A stretch of DNA of 64,000 bases from Brucella pituitosa (GTDB lineage: Bacteria; Pseudomonadota; Alphaproteobacteria; Rhizobiales; Rhizobiaceae). The stretch is taken from contig NZ_PYSY02000002.1 in NCBI RefSeq assembly GCF_003049685.1, positions 868,001 to 932,000 on the forward strand. The letters are read 5' to 3'. Both the position numbers and the translations under genes were made by a program. Every line of letters starts with the position of its first letter. Position 1 is the first letter of the stretch. A model generated the notes under the pieces. It was not told the DNA's origin. It saw only the letters and a program-made list of their open reading frames with translations, and did not search any database. Below, one piece after another: positions 27,054-35,438 of the stretch.

Positions 27054-28231
27054 GAGCGGCCTCCAATAGCAATGTAATTGCCTGACGGCACCGGATATTC
27101 CTCAATTGGCTGTTTCGCGATTGCGGCAATGCGTGTTTCTGTTTCCGCGATGCTCGCCGCATCACCCAAAACTCGGAACGTACTGTCGTAACGGCGTTCC
27201 TCACCATATTCGAGCCAGATCAATTCACCACGGTCGCGAGCCGCACCATGCCCAAGGACATGATTGGTCGCAGGCTCGATACCAAGTGCATATTGCCCGG
27301 CCTGCAGGTTCTGCCACTCATACATGCAGGGGAACTGGTCCTTGCGCGTTGTGACTTCAAAACCGATGCCCAGCTTGTCATTGACCAGCGCGACCGGCAC
27401 CTCGCCATTGGTGTCTGCACCCATTTCATGCTGCCAGACCTGCTCATGAAACTGCATCTGCGGTGCAGGCAGCGTGCGATAGCCGACGCCCTGTTTTTTG
27501 TAGTCTTCTCCGGCATGAGCCGCCCAGACCACATCCCTGACAGGCGCCAGATAACGTGAGCCTTCCGCCAAAACGGGATGCCCGATATTGATGTGATAAC
27601 AATACATATGCGGCGTGCGATAAAAGCCGCGATTGGTCACGCGATCCGTGAGCTTGATATCGTTTGTACCAGCCTTGATTTCGATGCGGCGCGTCAATTC
27701 CAGATGCTCGCCAAAAACGGTTCCCTGCGTGACGACACCCTCGCACCAGAGAAAACATTCGTCGCCTTCCCAGCGCTCACCATAGCCGGTCAGTTTAGCA
27801 GGAATGGTGCCGACACGGCCATGAATGGAATGCTTGATCGTCCCTCGCGGCTTGTAATTATAATGGTCCGCCACCTCGTCATACATGAAGAGGATATGGT
27901 CGAGACCGCATGTGACCATCAGGCCGGAGAAAGAACGCATCCAGCCAAGGCCGCCTTCCCCCTCATATTCATGCAGTCCCGGATGGCGGAAACCGGACGG
28001 TGAGTGCCAGCCGATTGCCATGCCGCGATAGTCGCAATCGGCAATATCCAAAGCACGATCAACCAGAACGGTGAAGCGCAAGCCGGTGCCTGAACGAAAC
28101 TCCAGCATTCTTATGCCGCGTTCCAATCCATCTTCCAGCACCATCAGGCGAACGCCTGCAAATTGTGCAAACGAACCACTGCAAGCTGCAATATCGCGAC
28201 GCGATCTCGCCTCACCAAAAAGCTTCACCAT
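27050..28231 (-). CDS. DUF4432-family aldose epimerase-like protein
   Basis: The 393 residues fit the DUF4432 family, which has the galactose-mutarotase beta-sandwich fold. Landmarks are MLEFRSGTGLRFTVLVDRALDIADCDYRGMAIGWHSPSGF, here spanning residues 42-81, then GWMRSFSGLMVTCGLDH, LHGRVGTIPAKL-like HSIHGRVGTIPAK, and MYCYHINIGHPVLAEGSRY. The C-terminus carries the typical EPATNHVLGHGAARDRGE. It may interconvert anomers or isomers of the imported sugar or its derivative. A recognisable promoter was not found; a hairpin lies between this gene and the isomerase gene upstream in the transcript. Confidence 0.78.
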   Translation of the reverse strand: MVKLFGEARSRRDIAACSGSFAQFAGVRLMVLEDGLERGIRMLEFRSGTGLRFTVLVDRALDIADCDYRGMAIGWHSPSGFRHPGLHEYEGEGGLGWMRSFSGLMVTCGLDHILFMYDEVADHYNYKPRGTIKHSIHGRVGTIPAKLTGYGERWEGDECFLWCEGVVTQGTVFGEHLELTRRIEIKAGTNDIKLTDRVTNRGFYRTPHMYCYHINIGHPVLAEGSRYLAPVRDVVWAAHAGEDYKKQGVGYRTLPAPQMQFHEQVWQHEMGADTNGEVPVALVNDKLGIGFEVTTRKDQFPCMYEWQNLQAGQYALGIEPATNHVLGHGAARDRGELIWLEYGEERRYDSTFRVLGDAASIAETETRIAAIAKQPIEEYPVPSGNYIAIGGRS

Positions 28232-28276
28232 TGTCGAACCTTAAATAATCTGGCCTATAGCCAATTCATTCGTAAA

Positions 28277-28315
28277 GCGGCCAGTGCTCAAACGCTTGTC
28301 TACAGCACTGACCGC
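28277..28315 (-). terminator. Stem-loop after the TIM-barrel isomerase gene
   Basis: GCGGCCAGTGCT (28277-28288) pairs with AGCACTGACCGC (28304-28315) with one mismatch. It lies in the 98-base gap between two minus-strand genes and probably acts as an attenuator within the operon. Confidence 0.5.
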
Positions 28316-28329
28316 CCACCCCCACGGTG

Positions 28330-29244
28330 TTAAAGTCCCTGCGCGCGCAGCTTCCCATCAAGGAACTTCTTCGCGCGCGGCACATCGGCCTCATCGAGAT
28401 GTTCGATAATCATCGGAATATTCGGATGCTTCTGCGCAAGGCGCTTGAGGTACAGGTCGTAGTTCAGCGAACCAAGACCCGGAGCTGGCAGTTCGATTTC
28501 ACCAACGCCACGGAAAGTATGGCTTTCAAGCGCATCCGCATCGCCAATGTCGGCGTGCTTTTCTGTCTTGTCATCGCCTGAGCGTTTGACGTCTTTCGCA
28601 TGACCGATCTTGATCTTGTCGCTCAGTGTATCAAAGACCTGATTGAGGATTTCATCCATCCGGTCGATATTGTGCGTCTCAAAATAATTGGTCGGGTCCA
28701 TCAGCAGGCCAAGGCCCGGATGATCAACCTGCGCAAACATCTTGACCGTTTCTTCGACCGAACCAACAACGTTGTTCACATAGGTTTCGAGCAGGAACAC
28801 AGCACCATGATCATAGGCAAACTGTGATAGATCAGCGATGACCTTGCGGCATTCTTCAAAGCCTTCTTCGGTCTTGTTCTTGGGATGATGAACCCAATCA
28901 GACTCGGTGTTGTAAGTACCGGTTTCCGAAATCACATAAGGCGTGCCGAGATATTGCGCGTGGCGGATAATCTCTTTGAGATAGCCCACGCGACGCTCGC
29001 GCTCTGCCTTGTCCGGATGAATGATGTTCGTATAGCCTGAAATGCATGAAATCGGCAGATTATGATCGCGGAATGTCTCGCGGATTTTGACGCACTTGTC
29101 CTTGGTGATCTGACCAGCACTCAGATCGATATCCTTGAAATGCATGTCCAGCTGGACTGTATTGAAATCGAGCGCCCGGATTTTTTTGGCTGTTTCCTCA
29201 AGCGAATAAGGAAAATAGCCGCTGAAAATACCCACCTGCATCAT
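28330..29244 (-). CDS. Sugar phosphate isomerase/epimerase-like TIM-barrel protein
   Basis: This 304-residue member of the xylose-isomerase-like TIM-barrel superfamily (PF01261) starts MMQVGIFSGYFPYSLEETAKKIRAL. Metal-ligand candidates lie at the expected strand ends: ETYVNNVVGSVEE (Glu), LLMDPTNYFE (Asp), KIGHAKDVKRSG (His) and MIIEHLDEADV (Glu). It would isomerise or epimerise a keto or aldose sugar. It follows the Gfo/Idh gene in the same transcript with an intervening mosaic repeat. The substrate is unknown. Confidence 0.82.
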   Translation of the reverse strand: MMQVGIFSGYFPYSLEETAKKIRALDFNTVQLDMHFKDIDLSAGQITKDKCVKIRETFRDHNLPISCISGYTNIIHPDKAERERRVGYLKEIIRHAQYLGTPYVISETGTYNTESDWVHHPKNKTEEGFEECRKVIADLSQFAYDHGAVFLLETYVNNVVGSVEETVKMFAQVDHPGLGLLMDPTNYFETHNIDRMDEILNQVFDTLSDKIKIGHAKDVKRSGDDKTEKHADIGDADALESHTFRGVGEIELPAPGLGSLNYDLYLKRLAQKHPNIPMIIEHLDEADVPRAKKFLDGKLRAQGL

Positions 29245-29276
29245 GATCGAAACCCTCCCGTTAAGATTATTTGTTA

Positions 29277-29325
29277 ACGCGCATCTTTTCCGAAAACCGC
29301 TTCACACTTTTCGGGATGCGCTCGT
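29277..29325 (-). repeat. RIME-like mosaic repeat, inverted copy
   Basis: Read on the minus strand this is GAGCGCATCCCGAAAAGTGT followed by GAAGCGGTTTTCGGAAAAGATGCGC, nearly identical to copies at 31795, 44021 and 61922. It is internally palindromic and sits between two genes of one operon. Confidence 0.75.
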
Positions 29326-30417
29326 TTACTTAATTGATATCTCGGACAATCTGACCGTCCGGCCTTCATCAATCGACTTGTAGCCAGCCTCGATGAGCAC
29401 AACCGTCTTCACATTGTCCGCCACTGACAGTGCTGGCGGTTCACCAGACTGAATGGCGTATTGCAGCTGCTCCATCACACCAATGAAAGCATGCGGGAAC
29501 CACATGGTTTCCCATTTCGGGCTCACCCATTTGCCGTCTGTCGTCTTTTTGGAGGCATAAGTCAGTGTCGATGGCGAGCCATCGGGCCAGCCAATCGTGC
29601 CCTGTGCCACACCATCTGTGCCTTCGACGCGCCACTTGATGTAAATATCGCTGTCAAAGCCCTCTTCGCGCGGTCCGGACCAGACGTCTTCCATCGAAAC
29701 AGCCATAACGCCGCTTGGGAACATCAGCGTTGAGACAGTGATGCCGTCCTTATGCGCGAATTTCGTGCGTGGGTCAGTGCGTGTCAGCGTGGTGATGGTG
29801 TCAGGCTCACCAAACAGAAAGCGCAGCACATCGAGATGATGCACGCTCATGTTAGACAGTGTCAGGCGGTCGTAGTCTTCGAGAAAGCCCTGCCAATGTG
29901 GGATCGCGCGCATCTCGATGGTGGCCATGACAGGCGTGCCCAGCTCACCCTTGTCTAGAATTTGCTTCAACACACGCATCGATTGGTCGTAGCGCATGTT
30001 CTGATTCACCGAGAGGATTTTGCCAGCCTTTGCGGCCTCATCGCGAAGGGCAATGGCCTCCTCAAGCGTCAGAGCCAGCGGCTTTTGTGCGAGAATGCCT
30101 TTGATATGTGGCTGAGCAAGCGCTTTGCGAATAAGCGTGGGCTGTTGATCCGGCGGATAAGCAATATCGAGGATTTCGATTGCTTCATCGGCGATCAGCT
30201 CTTCAGGCGTGTCGTGAACCTTGGCGATGCCCCAGCGCCTGGCGACCTCTTCGGCCTTTGCCCTGGTGCGCGAGGCGATTGCCGCGACCGTAAAGCCCGC
30301 TTCCTTATAGGCCGCAAGATGGCATTCGGCCATGATCATGCCTGCGCCGATACAGCCGATTTTGAAGTTCCGAACCCGCACCTGCGGATCAGGAACAAAG
30401 TCCCGCGCTTCGCTCAT
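29326..30417 (-). CDS. Gfo/Idh/MocA-family oxidoreductase
   Basis: This NAD(P)-dependent sugar dehydrogenase of 363 residues has the Rossmann motif IGCIGAGMIMAE near residue 20 and LAQKPLALTLEEA, where the usual EKP lysine is kept as QKP. The C-terminal domain includes NQNMRYDQSMRVLK and NMSVHHLDVLRFLFGEPD with the conserved His. The ATG at 30417 has GGGAGGA upstream; an earlier in-frame start at 30468 is not supported. It is first in the minus-strand operon and divergent from a LacI regulator. It probably oxidises an aldose at C1 to a lactone, or a cyclitol. Confidence 0.85.
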   Translation of the reverse strand: MSEARDFVPDPQVRVRNFKIGCIGAGMIMAECHLAAYKEAGFTVAAIASRTRAKAEEVARRWGIAKVHDTPEELIADEAIEILDIAYPPDQQPTLIRKALAQPHIKGILAQKPLALTLEEAIALRDEAAKAGKILSVNQNMRYDQSMRVLKQILDKGELGTPVMATIEMRAIPHWQGFLEDYDRLTLSNMSVHHLDVLRFLFGEPDTITTLTRTDPRTKFAHKDGITVSTLMFPSGVMAVSMEDVWSGPREEGFDSDIYIKWRVEGTDGVAQGTIGWPDGSPSTLTYASKKTTDGKWVSPKWETMWFPHAFIGVMEQLQYAIQSGEPPALSVADNVKTVVLIEAGYKSIDEGRTVRLSEISIK

Positions 30418-30774
30418 TGCATCCTCCCTATATATTTCCAAGCCCACATCCCATCGAAAACCCGACAAGCAGGGCCGTCCTCATCCGAGGAAAATGCCAA
30501 CCTCCATTGGCAACTTGAGGATTAATGAAGATTCAATGCAGGAGTGTCAACATCATATAAAATCATTTTAAATCATTTAACATCGAAATTGACTAAATTC
30601 TTGAACGCTGTCTTAAATTTTGACATTCGTATATAAATTATGATGGTTTTTGATGACATTATATCGCAGTAAAGCCAAATTCATGAGGAAAACACGTATC
30701 CGATACACAACAAGCCTTGCATCTTGTGCAAATCGAAATACATCATTTTCCATCATTTTGATGAGGAGTCTGAT
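30418..30774. promoter_or_regulatory. Divergent promoter region with phased ATCATTTT repeats
   Basis: This AT-rich gap of 357 bases carries two pairs of near-identical 10-bp units: AATCATTTTA/AATCATTTAA at 30561-30580 and CATCATTTTC/CATCATTTTG at 30741-30760. Each pair repeats with exactly one helical turn, so a protein would meet both on the same face of the DNA. The second pair ends just ahead of the LacI Shine-Dalgarno sequence, which fits autoregulation. No gene is seen. Confidence 0.45.
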
Positions 30775-31794
30775 TTGCGTTCCACGGTGAGCGACATTGC
30801 CAGAACAGCAGGCGTTTCCAGCGCCACGGTTGATCGTGTACTGAATAACCGCGAAGGCGTGAAAGAGCGCACACGCGAAATCGTGCTCGAAGCCGCACGC
30901 AATCTTGGCTACCTTCCCGGCAGCGCGCCTCGCAACACGCACCTCACCGACCGCATCAAGCTGGATTTCGTTCTACCAGCAGGTACAAACACCTTCATTG
31001 CCAATCTGCGCGACCAGATCGTCAGGCAAGCAGCTTTGAGGCCGGAAATAGAGCTTACAATCCATAGCGTCGAAGGTTTCAACCCGGATACGCTTGCGCA
31101 GGCTCTGGAAAGCCTCAAGGGAAAGACGCAAGGTATCGGTGTTATTGCACTGGATCACCCAACCGTGCGCGAAGCCATGCGCGCACTCGCCGAATCCGGC
31201 GCTCATATCGTCACCATCGCGTCTGACATTCTCCATGTGCCGCGCGTCGGCTATATCGGCATCGATAATCGTGCGGCTGGCCGTCTCGGCGGCTATATTC
31301 TCGGTCGTTTTCTTGGCCTGCAGCCCGAAAACAAGATCGCGCTCTTTGCCGGATCGCTTTCCTATCGCGGCCATGAGGAACGCGAAATGGGCTTTCGTCG
31401 TGTCATTGCGGAAGAGTTCTCGCACTTGAATATCGTCGAACTCAAAGAGATCGAGGACAGCCGCGAGAAAGCCTACACGGAAACCATGGCTTTGCTGAAG
31501 CGCCATCCCAACCTTGCCGGCATCTATAATCTCGGCGCAGGCAATCAGGGTATCGGACAGGCGCTGATGGATTCAGGAAAATCGGATTCGGTTATTTTCA
31601 TCGGCCATGAACTGACCGAAAGCACCAAACGCCTGCTGCTGAACGGCACGATGGATGCTGTCATTGATCAAAACCCGCGCGTTGAAGCACGCGAAGCACT
31701 GGTTACTTTAATGAGCAGCATTAAAGGTGCACCATTCGACCCACAACCACCTCGCGTTCAGGTGATCTTCAGAGAGAACATTCCTGAAAATTAA
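30775..31794 (+). CDS. LacI-family regulator (second)
   Basis: This 339-residue regulator has a LacI helix-turn-helix at the very start (TVSDIARTAGVSSATVDRVLNNREGVKERT) and a periplasmic-binding-protein domain (KLDFVLPAGTNTFIANLRDQI onward) similar to those sensing the ligands of ribose-type importers. TTG at 30775 is chosen because GAGGAG lies 6 bases upstream. It is divergent from the Gfo/Idh operon, its likely target. It differs in sequence from the first LacI protein in this cluster, so two signals may be integrated. Confidence 0.83.
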   Translation: MRSTVSDIARTAGVSSATVDRVLNNREGVKERTREIVLEAARNLGYLPGSAPRNTHLTDRIKLDFVLPAGTNTFIANLRDQIVRQAALRPEIELTIHSVEGFNPDTLAQALESLKGKTQGIGVIALDHPTVREAMRALAESGAHIVTIASDILHVPRVGYIGIDNRAAGRLGGYILGRFLGLQPENKIALFAGSLSYRGHEEREMGFRRVIAEEFSHLNIVELKEIEDSREKAYTETMALLKRHPNLAGIYNLGAGNQGIGQALMDSGKSDSVIFIGHELTESTKRLLLNGTMDAVIDQNPRVEAREALVTLMSSIKGAPFDPQPPRVQVIFRENIPEN

Positions 31795-31870
31795 AGCGCG
31801 TCCCGAAAAGTGGAAACCGGTTTTCGGAACACGATGCGCGTAAAAACAAACAGAGCGCATCCCGAAAAAG
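31795..31870. repeat. RIME-like mosaic repeat, one full and one partial copy
   Basis: GCGCGTCCCGAAAAGTGGAA, then ACCGGTTTTCGGAACACGATGCGCG, then a second partial unit AGAGCGCATCCCGAAAAAGG. It lies between convergent LacI and GntR genes. The internal palindrome could terminate transcription from both sides. Confidence 0.75.
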
Positions 31871-31871
31871 G

Positions 31872-32576
31872 TTATTTCGTATAAAGCGCGCGCGAACGCT
31901 CAAGATGATGCAGCATCGCAGCTTCCGCACCGTCAGAATTTTTGGCCGCAAGCATGTCGATAATTTCTTCGTGCTCGACCAGCGTGTATTTCTCTTTACC
32001 GGTCCAGATCAGCATATGCGTATGATATTCACGCAGCCAGGCAAGCATCGCCTCACTGACGCCAACGAAGATCGGATTGCCTGAAATCTTCGCGATCCGA
32101 ATATGAAATTCCATATCGGCGGAAATGAATGCATCGGCATCACCCAGCGATTCCCGCTGGCGCTCCACGATGGCGCGAAGGTCCGCAACGTCTTGTTCGC
32201 TGGCCTTCTGCGCTGCTTCACGCGCAATCCCGCGTTCGAAAAAAATACGTGCGCTTTTAAGATGCTCCAGCGTATCCAAAGATTGCGCCAGCATGATCTT
32301 GGCCGTCGGATCGACCTGCTGGAAAATTGAGCGTGCAGTCAGCTTCAAAACCTTGGCACGCTCACCATGCGAGATGTTGACCAGCCCCATCTTGGCAAGT
32401 GACTGCATCGCTTCGCGGATCGCGGGACGTCCAACGCCAAAACGTTCCATCAGAACACGCTCGGATGGCATCTCGTCGCCCGGCGTAAGCTCACCGGAAG
32501 TAATCATGTTTTCGAGCCGGTCGAAAACTTCGTCGGATAGTTTGCGGCGAATGATGGGTTCGATTGCTTGGGTCAT
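31872..32576 (-). CDS. GntR/FadR-family regulator of the apiose operon
   Basis: This 234-residue protein has an N-terminal winged helix (LSDEVFDRLENMITSGELTPG, PSERVLMERFGVGRPAIREAM, LVNISHGERAKVL) and a C-terminal FCD ligand domain with metal-type His residues (EFHIRIAKISGN, MLHHLERSR). It is divergent from oiaX. A CTGGTTATACCAG-type palindrome upstream of apnO and a related site ahead of oiaX are likely operators, since FadR-type proteins bind TGGTnnnACCA sites. A pathway intermediate such as apionate is a plausible effector. Confidence 0.85.
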   Translation of the reverse strand: MTQAIEPIIRRKLSDEVFDRLENMITSGELTPGDEMPSERVLMERFGVGRPAIREAMQSLAKMGLVNISHGERAKVLKLTARSIFQQVDPTAKIMLAQSLDTLEHLKSARIFFERGIAREAAQKASEQDVADLRAIVERQRESLGDADAFISADMEFHIRIAKISGNPIFVGVSEAMLAWLREYHTHMLIWTGKEKYTLVEHEEIIDMLAAKNSDGAEAAMLHHLERSRALYTK

Positions 32577-32684
32577 TGCGTCTCACTGCTCATGAGCTTT
32601 TCTCCCTTATGCATCTTCAAACGCGCTGAGGAAAGCCGTTACCCACACTCTCGCGACCGGTTAACAATTTTCCGCTTGCAGATA

Positions 32685-32707
32685 TTGGAATACTCATTAT
32701 ACCAGTT
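32685..32707. promoter_or_regulatory. Candidate GntR operator ahead of oiaX
   Basis: TTGGAATACTCATTATACCAGTT shares TGGAATACTCATT and ATACCAGTT with the stretch upstream of apnO (35376-35405). TGG and CCA ends form an imperfect inverted repeat. It lies in the divergent gap between the GntR gene and oiaX. Confidence 0.55.
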
Positions 32708-32769
32708 CGCACTCAAACACCATGCGCTTATTCTAGGCGCAACAAAAACCGTGAGTGACGACAATTCCG

Positions 32770-34026
32770 ATGAACATCTGTTTGACCTATCGCATTGAGA
32801 CCACCGGCAGCATCGAACAGATGGCAGCCAAGATCGCGAGCGATCAGTCGACCGGCACTTTCGTCGCTATTCCAGGAGAAACCGAAGAGTTGAAGGCGCG
32901 CGTCGCAGCACGCGTGCTCGAAATTCGCCCGCTTGAAGACGCAACGGTGCCTGCCTGGCCGGAGCTTGAGCCAGGTCACGGGCCGCTCAAGCGCGCCGAT
33001 GTCGATATTGCTTTTCCGCTTGATGCTATCGGCACCGATTTAGCAGCGCTGATGACAATTGCCGTTGGCGGCGTCTATTCGATCAAGGGCATGACAGGCA
33101 TCCGCGTTGTCGACATGAAGCTACCGGAAGCCTTCAAAAGCGCGCATCCCGGCCCACAGTTCGGCATCACCGGAAGCCGCCGTCTCACCGGCGTTGAAAA
33201 GCGTCCGATCATCGGCACCATCGTCAAGCCAGCACTCGGTCTGCGTCCACATGAGACAGCAGAACTCGTAAGCGAACTCATTGAGTCGGGCGTCGATTTC
33301 ATCAAGGACGATGAAAAGCTGATGAGCCCGGCCTACTCGCCGCTTAAAGAGCGCATCGCCGCGATCATGCCGCTCATTCTCAATCACGAACAGAAGACCG
33401 GCAAAAAGGTGATGTATGCCTTTGGCATCTCCCATGCCGATCCTGACGAGATGATGCGCAATCATGACATGGTGCTAGAGGCTGGCGGCAATTGCGCCGT
33501 GGTCAACATCAACTCGGTTGGCTTTGGCGGCATGAGCTTCTTGCGCAAGCGCTCGGGCCTCGTGCTTCACGCCCATCGCAACGGTTGGGACATCCTGACC
33601 CGCAACCCGGGCGCCGGCATGGATTTCCGTGTTTATCAGCAGTTCTGGCGGCTGCTCGGCGTCGATCAGTTCCAGATCAACGGTATTCGCGTGAAATATT
33701 GGGAGCCGGACGAAAGTTTCGTCAATTCGTTCAAGGCCGTCAGCACGCCCCTGTTTGATCCGTCCGATTGTCCGCTTCCTGTCGCCGGTTCCGGGCAATG
33801 GGGTGGACAGGCACCGGAAACCTATGAGCGCACGGGCCGCACGACGGACCTGCTTTATCTGTGCGGCGGCGGCATTGTCAGCCATCCGGGTGGCCCGGCA
33901 GCCGGTGTTCGCGCCGTGCAACAGGCATGGGAAGCAGCAGTCGCTGGCATCCCGCTTGAAACCTATGCAACGGACCATCCTGAACTTGCAGCTTCGCTCG
34001 CGAAATTCGGGAAAGGTGGCGAGTAA
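32770..34026 (+). CDS. oiaX: RuBisCO-like 3-oxo-isoapionate-4-phosphate decarboxylase
   Basis: This 418-residue RuBisCO large-subunit-like protein keeps the carbamylated-lysine metal site (IKDDE, Lys179, Asp181, Glu182) and the TIVKPALGL lysine, but lacks the RuBisCO loop-6 lysine motif (SGQWGGQAPETYE there instead), so it should not fix CO2. In the D-apiose pathway, OiaX turns 3-oxo-isoapionate 4-phosphate into L-erythrulose 1-phosphate and CO2. The neighbours oiaK, apnO, apsD and apnL make this assignment strong. I use ATG 32770; GTG 32755 is possible, and neither has a clear ribosome site. Its stop overlaps the oiaK start (TAATG). Confidence 0.87.
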   Translation: MNICLTYRIETTGSIEQMAAKIASDQSTGTFVAIPGETEELKARVAARVLEIRPLEDATVPAWPELEPGHGPLKRADVDIAFPLDAIGTDLAALMTIAVGGVYSIKGMTGIRVVDMKLPEAFKSAHPGPQFGITGSRRLTGVEKRPIIGTIVKPALGLRPHETAELVSELIESGVDFIKDDEKLMSPAYSPLKERIAAIMPLILNHEQKTGKKVMYAFGISHADPDEMMRNHDMVLEAGGNCAVVNINSVGFGGMSFLRKRSGLVLHAHRNGWDILTRNPGAGMDFRVYQQFWRLLGVDQFQINGIRVKYWEPDESFVNSFKAVSTPLFDPSDCPLPVAGSGQWGGQAPETYERTGRTTDLLYLCGGGIVSHPGGPAAGVRAVQQAWEAAVAGIPLETYATDHPELAASLAKFGKGGE

Positions 34027-35372
34027 TGTCACAGGCTTCCAACGAACTGCTGCTGTCCTACTACGGTGACGATCTCACCGGCTCGACCGATGTTATGGAA
34101 GCCATGGCTTCCAACGGCGTCGACACTGTGCTGTTCATGAATGTGCCAGACGAAGCGCTTCTTTCGCGCTTTTCACACTGCAAGGCTATCGGTCTTGCAG
34201 GCACCAGCCGCAGCGAAACGCCGGAATGGATGCAGGAAAATCTCACGCCTGCATTCAACTGGCTCAAAAGTCTGAATGCTGCGATTGCGCATTACAAAGT
34301 CTGCTCGACATTTGATTCCGCGCCACATGTCGGCAATATCGGCAAGGCCGTGGAAATCGGCAAAGCAACCTTCGATCAGGCCTATGTGCCGTTGATTGTC
34401 GGTGCGCCGCAGCTCAAGCGTTACACATCTTTCGGCAATCTCTTTGCCGCCTATCAGGGCGAAACCTATCGTATCGATCGTCATCCGGTCATGAGCTGTC
34501 ATCCGGTCACACCGATGCATGAAGCCGACCTGCGCGTGCATCTGGCTCAGCAGACCGTGCTTAAAGCTGTTCTTGCTGATCTCGCAACGCTTTCAGCCAC
34601 AGATGCAGATGATCGCGTAAACGCGATTGTCAAAAATGCGGACGGCATGTTGCTGTTCGACGTCGACAGCCATGAAAGCCAGTTGCAGGCAGGTGAGCAG
34701 CTCTGGCGTCTGCGTGCCCGTAAAGGCTGGTTCGTTGCTGGTTCGTCGGGTGTTGAATATGCGCTTCTGGCTGCATGGGCCAAGGCTGGACTGATCGGCG
34801 CGAAAAAAGAGTTTCCGCTTCCCGGCAAGGCTGACCGCATCGCGGTCGTTTCAGGAAGCGTCTCACCGACGACAGAACGTCAAATTCGTCACGCGACGGC
34901 ATCAGGCTTTACCGGCATTGATCTTAACCCGCTCGATCTTCTCGGCGAAAACGGCAATCAGGCAATCGAAGCTGCCATTGCTGACGGCCAGAAGGCGCTC
35001 CAGCACGGCAACAGTGTGATCCTCAACACCGCCCTTGGCCCTTCGGCTGACCGAGGCACAGAAATCGACAGAATCGCAGGCAGCCGCCACAAGCTGGCCC
35101 GCAGCCTCGGCTTCATCCTCCGCAGCCTTGTCGAGCGCGAAAGGCTTACCCGCGCCGTCATTGCAGGCGGCGACACTTCGAGCCACGCATTGCGTGAATT
35201 GCATGTCGATGCACTCACCACGCTTTTGCCGCTTCCACAAACACCGGGGTCGCCGCTTTGCACGGCACACGGCGCTCACGCCGCCACCAACGGCCTCCAG
35301 ATTGCCCTCAAGGGCGGTCAGGTCGGTTCTGACGGTTATTTCAGTCAGATTCGCGACGGCCTGGCCGCTTGA
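34026..35372 (+). CDS. oiaK: 3-oxo-isoapionate kinase (four-carbon acid sugar kinase family)
   Basis: This 448-residue kinase is of the DUF1537/four-carbon acid sugar kinase family. The N-terminal domain opens YYGDDLTGSTDVMEAM, with the catalytic Asp in DDLTG; the C-terminal nucleotide domain has VVSGSVSPTTERQI, RAVIAGGDTSSHALREL and LKGGQVGSDGYF. In the apiose pathway it phosphorylates 3-oxo-isoapionate with ATP for OiaX. It is translationally coupled to oiaX. Other family members phosphorylate threonate or erythronate, but the adjacent genes favour the apiose role. Confidence 0.85.
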   Translation: MSQASNELLLSYYGDDLTGSTDVMEAMASNGVDTVLFMNVPDEALLSRFSHCKAIGLAGTSRSETPEWMQENLTPAFNWLKSLNAAIAHYKVCSTFDSAPHVGNIGKAVEIGKATFDQAYVPLIVGAPQLKRYTSFGNLFAAYQGETYRIDRHPVMSCHPVTPMHEADLRVHLAQQTVLKAVLADLATLSATDADDRVNAIVKNADGMLLFDVDSHESQLQAGEQLWRLRARKGWFVAGSSGVEYALLAAWAKAGLIGAKKEFPLPGKADRIAVVSGSVSPTTERQIRHATASGFTGIDLNPLDLLGENGNQAIEAAIADGQKALQHGNSVILNTALGPSADRGTEIDRIAGSRHKLARSLGFILRSLVERERLTRAVIAGGDTSSHALRELHVDALTTLLPLPQTPGSPLCTAHGAHAATNGLQIALKGGQVGSDGYFSQIRDGLAA

Positions 35373-35389
35373 ATCTGGAATACTCATTG

Positions 35390-35404
35390 ACTGGTTATAC
35401 CAGT
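35390..35404. promoter_or_regulatory. GntR-type palindromic operator ahead of apnO
   Basis: ACTGGTTATACCAGT is a perfect inverted repeat (ACTGGT and ACCAGT around a 3-base centre), the form bound by FadR-subfamily regulators. It sits in the 66-base oiaK-apnO gap and probably marks an internal regulated promoter. Confidence 0.65.
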
Positions 35405-35438
35405 TACGCTACCAAAAGTCTGGGAAGGAACTACAATC

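Noticed and set aside
32770-34026. Carbon-fixing RuBisCO
   Set aside because: The loop-6 lysine motif is missing, there is no small subunit or phosphoribulokinase, and the neighbours define apiose catabolism.
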